This document shows, piece by piece, positions 1-8,411 of a stretch of DNA of 64,000 nt. Position 1 is the stretch's first letter; each line of letters starts with the position of its first letter. The notes below the pieces were generated by a model. That model had not been told where the DNA came from, made no database searches, and saw only the letters and a program-made list of their open reading frames with translations. The DNA is from an uncultured Enterobacteriaceae bacterium. GTDB taxonomy: Bacteria; Pseudomonadota; Gammaproteobacteria; Enterobacterales; Enterobacteriaceae. Where the stretch lies: assembly GCA_936920625.1 (NCBI GenBank), contig CAKZHC010000040.1, forward strand, positions 1 to 64,000, given 5' to 3'. The position numbers and the translations under genes are program-made.

Positions 1-353
1 TAAGAGCACAGGGCAGGGAGCAATCCCTGCCATTTGTGTTGTGAGGGTCATATGCTTTCAGGCGCCTATCCCCACGCTAAAATATTCAGCAATACTGGCT
101 CATCTTTTCGCGGTTTTAATAATCAGTAAACCCAAACTTTTCGCTTTTTTTGATTCTGTCAACTAATGATCGCTGAACTTATCAATCTTTTATTTTTTGC
201 TGTTAAGGTTAGATAGTGTCGTTGAGTACAGGCAGGAAAGTCTGAAAACCCAGCACCGAAATGCGCCGTGAAAAGCAGGTGTGATCGGCTGATTACGACA
301 GGGGTTTTACCATAATATTACCATAGTTTTACCATGTTAAAAAATTGTAAAAT
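1..353. other. left-edge non-coding region
   Basis: No convincing gene is visible in these bases. The window opens with TAA, which could be the stop of a rightward gene lying outside the window. It is followed by a 7-bp GC-rich hairpin (GGCAGGG...CCCTGCC, 13-32) that may be its terminator, although the following T-tract is poor. The rest is AT-rich. Because it lies just beyond the 3' end of a tRNA gene, a favoured integration site, it could be the scar of an integrated element, but no integrase remnant can be read. Confidence 0.4.
306..336. repeat. three TTACCAT direct repeats at 11-bp spacing
   Basis: Three 9-bp units (TTTACCATA, ATTACCATA, TTTACCATG) start at 306, 317 and 328, exactly 11 bp apart, so each would face the same side of the DNA helix. 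Such spacing is typical of multimeric protein binding sites, for example integrase arm sites or a small repressor operator. They lie about 55 bp beyond the 3' end of the tRNA-Pro gene. The protein that binds them, if any, is unknown. Confidence 0.5.
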
Positions 354-354
354 A

Positions 355-379
355 AAAAACAGCCGTAACTGGCTGTTTT
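355..379 (-). terminator. terminator of tRNA-Pro
   Basis: AAAACAGCC and GGCTGTTTT form a perfect stem around a 6-nt loop. Read leftward, the stem is followed by a T-rich tract (through about 340), so it is a good Rho-independent terminator for the leftward tRNA gene just upstream. The A-tract on the other side means it may also work in the opposite direction. Confidence 0.8.
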
Positions 380-392
380 AAAAGGATAAATT

Positions 393-469
393 TGGTCGGC
401 ACGAGAGGATTTGAACCTCCGACCCCTGACACCCCATGACAGTGCGCTACCAGGCTGCGCTACGTGCCG
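393..469 (-). tRNA. proL: tRNA-Pro (anticodon GGG)
   Basis: The reverse complement folds as a full tRNA of 77 nt: acceptor stem CGGCACG/CGTGCCG, a D arm with AGCCTGGTA, an anticodon loop ATGGGGT giving anticodon GGG, a TTCAAAT T-loop and an encoded CCA end. It is nearly identical to E. coli proL, which also lies next to yejM, so the neighbourhood agrees. The GGG isoacceptor reads CCC and CCU proline codons. The 3' end faces left, towards the repeat at 306-336. Confidence 0.97.
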
Positions 470-483
470 ATTGCGCGTGGCTT

Positions 484-511
484 ATAGTACTCATTTCAGA
501 CTTGATTGCAA
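484..511 (-). promoter_or_regulatory. promoter of tRNA-Pro
   Basis: On the minus strand a TTGCAA -35 box (506-511) and a TACTAT -10 box (484-489) are separated by 16 bp. They end 15 bp before the tRNA 5' end, the right geometry for a sigma-70 promoter of a stable RNA gene. A GC-rich GCGCG sequence near the start site resembles the discriminator of stringently controlled promoters. Confidence 0.6.
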
Positions 512-651
512 GAGGATGTTTATTAACTGTTTTGTATTTATACATCACTTTCTACTAAAGCTACGCTGTCAGTATTATTCAGACTGAAAATGCATCACCA
601 CGTCTTCTGGCTTCCGGACAGCCAGACGACGGCAGATAATACAATATTATT

Positions 652-1653
652 TCAAATGCCGGCCTGATTTAACTGACAATAATCTTCATTTTTCTCACAG
701 TGGATAATGGCTTTTTGTTCTAAAATAAATGGATTATTTGTCTTACCATGTCCAAAGTACGGATAGTAGTAAACAGGTATATTGGTTTTATTTGCAAATT
801 CCTTGATGACCGTTTTGTATATAAGTCTTTCCTCATCACTTGCTGTTAGAGAATAAAACTGTCCAAAAACAATCGCTTTAGGCGCAAATTGTTTCTTATA
901 CTCTATCTGATTTAATATACGATCAAGTTGTCTGTATGTATCTCCTGTATCTTCCATTAACAATATCTGATTAGGTGAATATTTCTCATATTCAGTAGAG
1001 AAAAATGCCTGAATTAAGGTAAGGTTTCCTCCGCCTAATACTCCGGTTACGCCAGATTTAGCCTGAGCATTTAAAGGGATCAGTCCATTGTAGGAAACAC
1101 CTTTTTCTATTGCGTTAAAAACCTGGTCGAAGTCATTATTCATACTTATTGCTTCTTTCATATTATCGTTATAAATATCTTTATTATAAGCAGCAACAAT
1201 TCCATGTATGCTTTTCCATCCAACATAGTTGTTTAAAAAATAGTGGATTGCTGTTACATCACTAAAACCAATGACAATTTTTTCTTTACTATTTTTTATT
1301 TTTCCGATATTGTCCTGAAGATATGGAATAAGATTGAGTGCGCCCGCTCCACCCCGGACAAACCATAGATATTTAACATTATCATCTGTCAGCGCTTTAA
1401 TAAGATTCTTGGCTCTTTCTTTATCTATATCTACGTAACCAAAATCAGAGATTTGATGATTAAGGTATTTTGTTTTAACGTCATAACCTTTATTCTGCAA
1501 CGTCTTTATTATGTTGGAAATAGAACTTTCATTGTATGCTGAGGAACTTGAAATCAGATAGATAACTTTTTTATCATTCGCCAGAGTTTCAAACGAAATG
1601 ATAAAAAAGAATACTGCAATGAACATCACGGGGTTAAAAATTTTTTTTAGCAC
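652..1653 (-). CDS. secreted LD-carboxypeptidase, S66 family (LdcA/MccF-like)
   Basis: A 333-residue serine peptidase of family S66, which includes LdcA (cuts the terminal D-Ala from muropeptide tetrapeptides) and MccF (microcin C7 immunity). The Ser-Glu-His triad is visible: Ser131 in GFSDVT, Glu234 in LLMEDTGDTY and His302 in FGHGKTNNPF. Unlike cytoplasmic LdcA it begins with a signal peptide (KK then a hydrophobic stretch to about residue 25), so a periplasmic or secreted product is likely. The start is GTG, chosen because it keeps the basic n-region; AGGA lies about 10 nt upstream. The gene is clearly more AT-rich than its neighbours and sits between proL and yejM, which are close neighbours in E. 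coli. I infer acquisition by transfer. Whether it trims peptidoglycan or protects against a peptide antibiotic cannot be told. Confidence 0.85.
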   Translation of the reverse strand: MLKKIFNPVMFIAVFFFIISFETLANDKKVIYLISSSSAYNESSISNIIKTLQNKGYDVKTKYLNHQISDFGYVDIDKERAKNLIKALTDDNVKYLWFVRGGAGALNLIPYLQDNIGKIKNSKEKIVIGFSDVTAIHYFLNNYVGWKSIHGIVAAYNKDIYNDNMKEAISMNNDFDQVFNAIEKGVSYNGLIPLNAQAKSGVTGVLGGGNLTLIQAFFSTEYEKYSPNQILLMEDTGDTYRQLDRILNQIEYKKQFAPKAIVFGQFYSLTASDEERLIYKTVIKEFANKTNIPVYYYPYFGHGKTNNPFILEQKAIIHCEKNEDYCQLNQAGI

Positions 1654-1954
1654 TTGACTTAATCCTAATTATTAGTATGCCATCTTTCTATCATGATTTG
1701 AACACAAATACTAATGTTGTTCTGGCATTTTGCCTCAACAGAATCTTAATGTATTTCTAACAGATGATATAGTTATACAAAATTGGGCAGAGGGAACAAA
1801 TCAGATGCGTATATATTTACCAGAATTTGCTCTCAGCGTTTCTGCCTGAAGTGCGATTTACACAAATTTTAATTTTTTAAAAAAAAATCAGCCTTAATTT
1901 CAGCTTTTTTTACAAAAAAGATTCGGTTTAAATGGGGAGATTAAATGTCCCGCT

Positions 1955-1966
1955 CCCCCCCCCCCC
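1955..1966. repeat. poly-C tract of 12
   Basis: Twelve consecutive C (G on the minus strand) lie 20 bp beyond the yejM stop codon. Homopolymers this long slip easily during replication and are also a common place for sequencing error. It is outside any gene I can see, so frame switching is not expected. Its position in the 3' untranslated region of yejM is the only functional hint. Confidence 0.9.
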
Positions 1967-1986
1967 GGTATCCTCATGACAGCGAA

Positions 1987-3738
1987 TTACCGGGTAATAA
2001 AACGTTTTTCTTCAGTCAGAGCTTGTAACAACAGGCTGAGCTGAGGTTTATGATTTTTGAGGCGATTACCTTGTTTGTCCCATATCTGATATTTACCATT
2101 GTTATTTAGCGCCAGAGTTTGATTGGGTGTGATGATGATCAGACTATGATCGTCGCTGCTGGTAACCCAGTTTCGCCGGCGTTGTGCGGTAAACAGATCT
2201 TCACCTTGTGAATAAGTTGCCGGATTACTGGAGACATGCAACAGACGCTGCATTAGTGTGGTCATCAAATCCTGATGATTTGTCAGCCGGCTTATTGTTT
2301 GCGCGGGTGTATCAGGCCAGTGAATAATTAGCGGTACCTGTAATAGCTCACGATTGCCTGGGTTAACATTACCGTCCATTGCCAGGCCGTGACGTCCGGT
2401 AATGACCACGACAGTGCTATCCATCAGCTTCTTTTGCGTTAATGCAGAGATTATCTGCGCAATCTGCCTGCCAATATTACCAATTTCATGCTGATAATAA
2501 TTAATAGCAGCCGGACTATTGCGGTCGTTACTACCTGTAGCATTGTAAGCAACATACGAAAACCAGGGCCCGTTACTGGGATTCAGGCCTTTAAGCCATT
2601 GTTTCCAATGTGCGGTGGTTTGGGCGTTGTCCTGGCGGGAAACCTGTGGCAACGTAAAGTCCGCCAGCAATGCCTGACGGTAGAGGGGGGAGTTGAAGCC
2701 ATCGCTGTCAAACAGGCCAAACTGATAACCCTGCTGACTGAGCGTGGTGATCAGTGCTGAGGGTGTACGGGCAGCAAGAACACTTTCTATATAGTTGGCC
2801 GAAATACCGTAAAATAAGCCAAACATGCCACTGTCGTCATTGCTTCCCGCACTAATGTGCTGGGTGAACTGTATATTATGGCTGGTAAACTGGGCCAGTT
2901 CGGGCATTGCATGGGGGATCGCTGCCGTATTCAGGGCGTCTACAGTAATGATAAGCAGATTCAGATGTGTGTCGCTATTACGCCAACTGACATTACTGAG
3001 TGGGTAAGAGACTGATAACACATCAGGATTTCCCTGCTGCATCAGGCGACGTTGATACTCTTCTGCATTCAGTATGCCGTGACGTTCGAGGAAGCGTCGA
3101 GCGGTCATCGGATAAGAGAGCGGCAAATTAGAACGCTGCATGGTAATGGGGCGATAAAAATTGGCATCAGCCCAGATATACATCAGGTGGCTGGTAATGA
3201 AAGCGATGATAAAAAAAATCATCAGCGGTTTTCCCAAACGCCTGCGATTCAGACTGCGTAATTTCTGCCAGCTCCAGGTAGCAAACAGCATTTCAATCAG
3301 TAAAATCACGGGCACGCTGATAAACATCAGTTGCCAGTCCCGCGTCAGCTCGCTCTGATCGGGATTAATCACCAGCTCCCAAACGACGGGATTGAGATGC
3401 AGGTGAAAGCGTTGATAGACCATGATGTCTGTCAGCAGCAGTGTCAGCCCACCGGTGGCGAGTATTACTGATAAAACCCGCATCAGCCGTTGCGACATCA
3501 CTATGAATGTCAGCGGAAAGATGATGAGCAGGTATATAGCAAAAACAATAAAACTGAAATGACCAATCCAGTTGCTTAAGGCGTAGATACGTCCCGCCAG
3601 AGTAGCGGGCCAGTCCGAAATGAACAAATAACGGCTGCCAGCAAGCAGGGTCAGAATGATGTTAAAGAGCACAAACCAGTGCCCCCAACTGATCATCTGT
3701 GAAATTTTTTCCAGATAGCGCTGAGGGTTAATTACCAT
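1987..3738 (-). CDS. yejM: cardiolipin/LPS-control protein YejM (PbgA, LapC)
   Basis: A 583-residue inner-membrane protein, about the length of E. coli YejM (586). Five hydrophobic segments fill residues 20-195, followed by a basic linker and a large periplasmic domain of the sulfatase/alkaline-phosphatase fold from about residue 255. YejM is known to control LPS synthesis by blocking LapB-FtsH degradation of LpxC, and it binds lipid A or cardiolipin. Conserved stretches such as WADANFYRPITMQR and NNNGKYQIWDKQGNRL are easily recognised. In E. coli the gene follows yejL in an operon; here no yejL can be read upstream. The gene looks intact, as expected for an essential function. Confidence 0.95.
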   Translation of the reverse strand: MVINPQRYLEKISQMISWGHWFVLFNIILTLLAGSRYLFISDWPATLAGRIYALSNWIGHFSFIVFAIYLLIIFPLTFIVMSQRLMRVLSVILATGGLTLLLTDIMVYQRFHLHLNPVVWELVINPDQSELTRDWQLMFISVPVILLIEMLFATWSWQKLRSLNRRRLGKPLMIFFIIAFITSHLMYIWADANFYRPITMQRSNLPLSYPMTARRFLERHGILNAEEYQRRLMQQGNPDVLSVSYPLSNVSWRNSDTHLNLLIITVDALNTAAIPHAMPELAQFTSHNIQFTQHISAGSNDDSGMFGLFYGISANYIESVLAARTPSALITTLSQQGYQFGLFDSDGFNSPLYRQALLADFTLPQVSRQDNAQTTAHWKQWLKGLNPSNGPWFSYVAYNATGSNDRNSPAAINYYQHEIGNIGRQIAQIISALTQKKLMDSTVVVITGRHGLAMDGNVNPGNRELLQVPLIIHWPDTPAQTISRLTNHQDLMTTLMQRLLHVSSNPATYSQGEDLFTAQRRRNWVTSSDDHSLIIITPNQTLALNNNGKYQIWDKQGNRLKNHKPQLSLLLQALTEEKRFITR

Positions 3739-4172
3739 AGACCTGTCAGGATTATCAGTTAATGGGCATTGATCTGGATCGCTGAGGATACTGGAGCCTC
3801 AGTGAAAAACCAGCTAGTTGGTGATGTTGCGCAAGCGCACTGTTAAAACTAATCAAATTATTCACCTGCTTCCCGTTACTTTCAGAGAAAAAACAGCCAG
3901 TGCCTGACTATCTTACAGAACGTTAATCTGTCTGGTGAGAATTTTCTTCCCGCACTTATCACTACAGGAGTTAATTGTGGCATATCGTCAGGTTAATAAA
4001 GTGCATGGACCGTTAAAACTGCGAGCGTTATCTTATAGTAAACCTGTTTTCTTTTCCGCATGAATATCGTGATCTCAGAAAAAAACTGAGGCAAACATGC
4101 TGATGTACAACGGGTTAATTGATCAAGATAATGCTAATCTGTTGCGTCTCTAATTCCCGAGGAGAATCTGTC
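3739..4172. other. yejM-yejK intergenic region without yejL
   Basis: In E. coli the small gene yejL (75 codons) lies here, upstream of yejM and divergent from yejK. I read all three minus-strand frames from 3739 to about 4000 and found stops throughout and no YejL-like stretch. The region should hold the divergent promoters for yejM and yejK; none is clear enough to mark. Confidence 0.5.
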
Positions 4173-5174
4173 ATGAGTCTGGATATTGCCCGGATTGCCC
4201 TGCATCAATTGATTAAACGCGATGAACAGGGGCTGGAACTGGTACTCCGTGATTCCCTGCTCGCGAAAACCAGTGCGGTAGAGGGAATGATGGAGGAGCT
4301 GCACCGGGTCTATAGCGCGAAAAATAAAGCGTATGGGTTGTTTGATGAACAAAGTGAACTGGCAGAGGCGTTGCGGCGCTATCGTAGAGGGCAGGAAGAC
4401 ATGCTGGCTTTTAGCCGGGCAGCCAGTAGTCGTTTGCGGGATGAGCTAAGTCAATACCCTTTTGCGCATGGGGGGATAGTGTTGTTCTGTCACTACCGTT
4501 ACCTGGCGGTGGATTATTTGCTGATAGCGCTTTTGTGCAGCCAGAGCAGTACACATGTTAACGATGAGCTGGACATTAGTGTTATCCATTATCTGGATAT
4601 CCATCATGCTGATATTGTGGCACGTATTGACCTGACGGAGTGGGAAACCAGCTCTGATTCTGTGCGTTACCTTACGTTTCTGCGTGGGCGTGTAGGGCGT
4701 AAAGTTGCCGATTTTTTCATGGATTTTCTTGGTGCCAGTGCAGGACTGGATACCAAAGCGCAAAACCGTGGATTATTACAGGCAGTAGATGATTATTGTG
4801 CGGAATCAACACTCGATCAGGCTGGGCGACATCACTGTCGTCAGCAGGTTTACGATTACTGCAATGGGCAAAGACAGGCGGGAGTGGAGATAGCGTTGTC
4901 CGGGCTCTCTGAGGCACTACCCGCGTTAGGGGAACAGAGTTTTGAGGCATTTGCACTCGGGCAGGGGTATGAGCTTGAAGCGAATTTTCCGGCCGATTCA
5001 AGTACATTACGTCAGTTAACAAAATATACCGGAAGTGGCGGGGGAGTGACGCTTAGTTTTGATGCCAAACTGCTGGGAGAACGTATCGTTTGGGATGCTG
5101 TTACCGATACCTTGACCATAAAAGGTGTACCACCAAATTTACGGGATCAGTTACAGCGGGGTGATCGCAGGTAG
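4173..5174 (+). CDS. yejK: nucleoid-associated protein YejK (NdpA)
   Basis: A 333-residue cytoplasmic nucleoid-associated protein of the NdpA/YejK family, close to the E. coli length of 335. In E. coli it is a nucleoid component that interacts with topoisomerases. I chose ATG 4173 (MSLDIARIALHQLIKRDEQG) because it has GAGGAG 8 nt upstream and matches the family N-terminus; an in-frame start at 4119 would add 18 residues unlike the family. The gene ends at a TAG codon followed by a strong terminator shared with convergent rplY. No damage is seen. Confidence 0.95.
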   Translation: MSLDIARIALHQLIKRDEQGLELVLRDSLLAKTSAVEGMMEELHRVYSAKNKAYGLFDEQSELAEALRRYRRGQEDMLAFSRAASSRLRDELSQYPFAHGGIVLFCHYRYLAVDYLLIALLCSQSSTHVNDELDISVIHYLDIHHADIVARIDLTEWETSSDSVRYLTFLRGRVGRKVADFFMDFLGASAGLDTKAQNRGLLQAVDDYCAESTLDQAGRHHCRQQVYDYCNGQRQAGVEIALSGLSEALPALGEQSFEAFALGQGYELEANFPADSSTLRQLTKYTGSGGGVTLSFDAKLLGERIVWDAVTDTLTIKGVPPNLRDQLQRGDRR

Positions 5175-5210
5175 TGCGGACGGGCTGTTGGCAATCGGAT
5201 AACAGGCATA

Positions 5211-5239
5211 AAAAAACGCCGGGATAATGGCGTTTTTTT
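5211..5239. terminator. bidirectional terminator between yejK and rplY
   Basis: AAAAAACGCC and GGCGTTTTTT form a perfect stem with loop GGGATAAT. The A-tract on one side and T-tract on the other serve both the rightward yejK transcript and the leftward rplY transcript. Confidence 0.9.
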
Positions 5240-5254
5240 ATGACAGACGTTCAG

Positions 5255-5539
5255 TTAAACGCGGATAAAATCCATATGGCAGATTTTTGGTTTAAATGGA
5301 TGCCGCTGAATGGCCTGAACTTTGACTTTAGTCTCTTGTTCATTAATAACCAGTGTTAGTACATCACTATAAAACTCTGGCTTATCCTGAAAATGCATAA
5401 CAGGGTCGTGATCCAGCTCAATGGAAAGTGCAGCCTCATTTCCACCGTAAACCACGGCAGGAAATTTATTAGCTGCACGCAGGCGGCGGCTCGCACCCTT
5501 ACCCTGCTTTTTGCGTACTATGGCGTTTAGTGTGAACAT
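5255..5539 (-). CDS. rplY: 50S ribosomal protein L25
   Basis: A 94-residue protein matching the short single-domain L25 of enterobacteria, which binds 5S rRNA loop E in the central protuberance of the large subunit. The typical start (MFTLNAIVRKKQGKGASRRL) and C-terminus (HPFKPKICHMDFIRV) are present. AGAAGAG lies about 8 nt upstream of the ATG. It is a single-gene unit between convergent yejK and radD. In E. coli L25 represses its own translation; the leader here was not folded. Confidence 0.97.
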   Translation of the reverse strand: MFTLNAIVRKKQGKGASRRLRAANKFPAVVYGGNEAALSIELDHDPVMHFQDKPEFYSDVLTLVINEQETKVKVQAIQRHPFKPKICHMDFIRV

Positions 5540-5708
5540 AATTATTCTCTTCTAATTAATTGCCTGTTGCAGGCGACCCAGCAACAGGTTGAGGTTCTGC
5601 TATCGCGCAGGCGATAGCGCCCGGCATTATAGCGATGTTCACTTTTGGCCGCAACTCTGGCGGCTAATGTTCTAAGTCAATGGAAATATTAAACAGTGCC
5701 GGAGGTTA

Positions 5709-7472
5709 TCAGCGCAGCTCACTTGCCCGACGATAACGCCCCTGATAGTCGAACAGTTTTTCGCGTATCTCCCAGTGATTGCCGCGTTTTCGTGCCACAA
5801 CGAAGTCAGGATGGCGCAACAGTGGCAGTAATGCTACGACCCCGGCAGCATTGTCAAAGTGTAGCGAAATGCTAGGCGCTCGCTGGTGAGGCATAAGAAA
5901 AAGCTGCCTGAATGTGTATCGCTGGTGAGGTGTTTGCAGGCGAAAACGCTCACTTACGCTGGTGCCGTCTTCATCATAATAGATGGCGCTGAGCCACTCC
6001 CCTCTGGCATCAGCGCCGTGGCTAAGATCCATCCCCCCGCACCGTAATATCAGGGCATCTTTTAGCTGTAGTGCGGCTTTGAGCATATCGTCAGCATCTG
6101 CCAGTATTGCATTACAGTGGTGACAGCATCTGGCTGCGATGTCATTTTCACCGCCACAGTGGGGACAAAGACGAAAGCGAAAACGAAAATCACACTGGCG
6201 GCGGTCAGTGCTATCCTGTTCAAGCAGGGCCTGACAGCGGCGGCCGAAGTGTTCGATAAGCGTGCCATCCTCGCTGATCTTACCCCAGAAAATGTTGGCA
6301 AAACCGCAACTGGGGCAAAATACCTGAACCGGTGTAGTCGCGCTGTTTTGCCTGGGGCTGCCGGGTTCCGGGGTAAAAATATCGTGGGGATTGCCAGCAT
6401 AATCGAGAATCAGACAATCCTGTTTACCCGCACTCAGGCGCAGACCGCGCCCGACTATCTGCTGATAAAGGCTGACTGACTCTGTGGGACGCAGAATCGC
6501 GATAGTATCGACATGGGGTGCATCAAAGCCGGTAGTAAGCACCGCGACATTGACCAGATAGCGGATTTGCTGCTGTTTGAAAGCATTAATTATGCGGTCA
6601 CGCGCTTTGGCCGGTGTTTTGGCACTGATGAACGCGCTGTTATCCGGGAGATAACTCAGTACTTCCTCAGCGTGCTGACTGGTGGCCGCAAAGATCATAA
6701 CGGCGCATCGGGCTGCACTGAGTTTGACAATCTGTTGAACGATACGAGGTGTAATGCGCTGCTGTTTCCTGAGCTCCTGATTCAGAAGCCCCTGATTAAA
6801 TAAACCATCAGACTGCGGGATAAGGTTACTAAAATCATACTGTAAAACCGGCATATCCCAGCGTACAGGCGGTACCAGATAGCCACTTTTAATCATATAG
6901 CGTAGTGGCAGTTCATAAATACAGTCGCGAAACGGCGCGTGGTCGTCACCACGAATGATGCCATGGTAATGGTACTGATAAATCCAGCCCTGCTCCAGAC
7001 GCCATGGTGTGGCTGTCAGCCCTAACAGACGTAGTTTGGGATTTAACAGGCGCAGATGAGTCACAATTTGCTGGTACTGATCGTCTTCACTACAGTTCAT
7101 ACGATGGCACTCATCGACAATGAGTAGTGAGAAGGCGCTGTCGAAGCGGTGCAGATGGCGGGCTACCGACTGAACGCTGCCAAACACCACTTTGCCGCCA
7201 CTTTCCTTTCTGGCAAGACCGGCAGCGAAAATATCTGCCTCCAGACCCCAGGCGATATACTTGCTGTGATTTTGCGCAACCAGCTCTTTGACATGCGCCA
7301 GCACTAGCACTCGTCCACGAGCCAGTCGTGCCAGACCAGCAATAACCAGACTTTTGCCCGCACCAGTGGGGAGCACGATAACGGCTGGGTCATAACACTT
7401 GCGAAAATGCCTCAGGGCAGCGTCAATCGCATCCTGCTGGTAGTGACGTAAGGTAAAAGTCATGACAGTCAT
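5709..7472 (-). CDS. radD: DEAD/H-box helicase-like repair protein RadD (YejH)
   Basis: A superfamily 2 ATPase of about 587 residues (E. coli RadD 586). In E. coli RadD acts in recombination-linked DNA repair, with RadA and single-strand binding protein. Visible motifs are Walker A PTGAGKSL near residue 36, the DECH box in LLIVDECHRM, LGLTATPWRL, and motif VI QQIVGRGLRL. The C-terminal third carries paired cysteines (CPSCGF, CPHCGGEN, CCHHCN) that probably bind zinc. ATG 7472 or ATG 7463 could be the start; E. coli begins near the second. A TTG codon at 7475 is in frame but unnecessary. It stands alone, divergent from rsuA, and appears intact. Confidence 0.95.
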   Translation of the reverse strand: MTVMTFTLRHYQQDAIDAALRHFRKCYDPAVIVLPTGAGKSLVIAGLARLARGRVLVLAHVKELVAQNHSKYIAWGLEADIFAAGLARKESGGKVVFGSVQSVARHLHRFDSAFSLLIVDECHRMNCSEDDQYQQIVTHLRLLNPKLRLLGLTATPWRLEQGWIYQYHYHGIIRGDDHAPFRDCIYELPLRYMIKSGYLVPPVRWDMPVLQYDFSNLIPQSDGLFNQGLLNQELRKQQRITPRIVQQIVKLSAARCAVMIFAATSQHAEEVLSYLPDNSAFISAKTPAKARDRIINAFKQQQIRYLVNVAVLTTGFDAPHVDTIAILRPTESVSLYQQIVGRGLRLSAGKQDCLILDYAGNPHDIFTPEPGSPRQNSATTPVQVFCPSCGFANIFWGKISEDGTLIEHFGRRCQALLEQDSTDRRQCDFRFRFRLCPHCGGENDIAARCCHHCNAILADADDMLKAALQLKDALILRCGGMDLSHGADARGEWLSAIYYDEDGTSVSERFRLQTPHQRYTFRQLFLMPHQRAPSISLHFDNAAGVVALLPLLRHPDFVVARKRGNHWEIREKLFDYQGRYRRASELR

Positions 7473-7663
7473 CAAAAAATAAAATTTCAGTAAACGCGGG
7501 GGATTATACCATTGATGATATTACTGGAGTATAAAATGCCTGGGGCTGGCAGGTAACCGGGCGTATACTGAATCTTTTGGTGCCAGACAAATTGAAAAAA
7601 ACTGTCACTATTTGAAATATTACTCTCTGTTATTATATGACAGGAACAGCGAAACAAGACGCA

Positions 7664-8365
7664 ATGCGACTCGATAAATTTTTATCTCAGCAGCTGGAGA
7701 TCAGCCGGGCTGTTGCTGGCCGTGAGCTCCGTGCAAGACATGTCACGGTGAATGGCGAAGTAGTGCGTGATGGTGCATTTAAATTACTACCGGATCATCG
7801 GGTCGACTATCAGGGCAGGCAGTTGCAGCACATCGGGCTGCGTTACTTCATGCTGAATAAACCGCTGAGTTGTGTCTGTTCAACAGTGGACTCGGACCAT
7901 ATCTCCATTCTGTCCTTCATTAATGAGCCGCGTGCGTACAAGCTGCATGCCGCGGGGCGACTGGACGTTGATTCTACCGGACTGGTATTGCTGACAGACG
8001 ACGGCCAATGGTCACATCGAATTACTTCTCCACGACATCATTGTGAGAAAACCTATCTGGTGACACTGTCATCTGCTCTGCGTGGTGATGAGGAGGCGCA
8101 ACTGGCTGCGGGTATCCAGCTTCGCGGGGAGAAGACGTTAACCAAACCAGCAAGGATGGAAATAGTGTCTGCCACGGCGGTGCGCCTGACCATCAGCGAA
8201 GGCCGCTATCACCAGGTCAAAAGAATGTTTGCTGCGCTGGGAAATCATGTCAGTGCGCTGCACAGGGAACGCACTGACAACATTATTTTAGATACTCAAC
8301 TGGCGGCTGGCGAGTACCGGCCATTAACCAGAGAAGAGATCGCCACGATATCAACACCGCGTTGA
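7664..8365 (+). CDS. rsuA: 16S rRNA pseudouridine(516) synthase
   Basis: A 233-residue enzyme that converts U516 of 16S rRNA to pseudouridine on the assembling 30S subunit. It has an N-terminal S4 RNA-binding domain (residues 1-60) and a catalytic domain with the GRLDVDSTGL motif, whose first Asp is the nucleophile, and GRYHQVKRMF further on. ATG 7664 gives the family N-terminus MRLDKFLSQQLEISR. An in-frame ATG at 7637 would add nine residues and has no better ribosome binding site. bcr follows after about 46 bp in the same direction, so they are probably co-transcribed, as the pairing in E. coli suggests. Confidence 0.94.
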   Translation: MRLDKFLSQQLEISRAVAGRELRARHVTVNGEVVRDGAFKLLPDHRVDYQGRQLQHIGLRYFMLNKPLSCVCSTVDSDHISILSFINEPRAYKLHAAGRLDVDSTGLVLLTDDGQWSHRITSPRHHCEKTYLVTLSSALRGDEEAQLAAGIQLRGEKTLTKPARMEIVSATAVRLTISEGRYHQVKRMFAALGNHVSALHRERTDNIILDTQLAAGEYRPLTREEIATISTPR

Positions 8366-8411
8366 TGGGATGTCACTACCCCTTTGCCGGGTAACTATCA
8401 GGAGTAACGGT

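Noticed and set aside
6117..6803. Two plus-strand frames inside radD
   Set aside because: They lie opposite the conserved helicase gene and have no ribosome binding site or recognisable domain.
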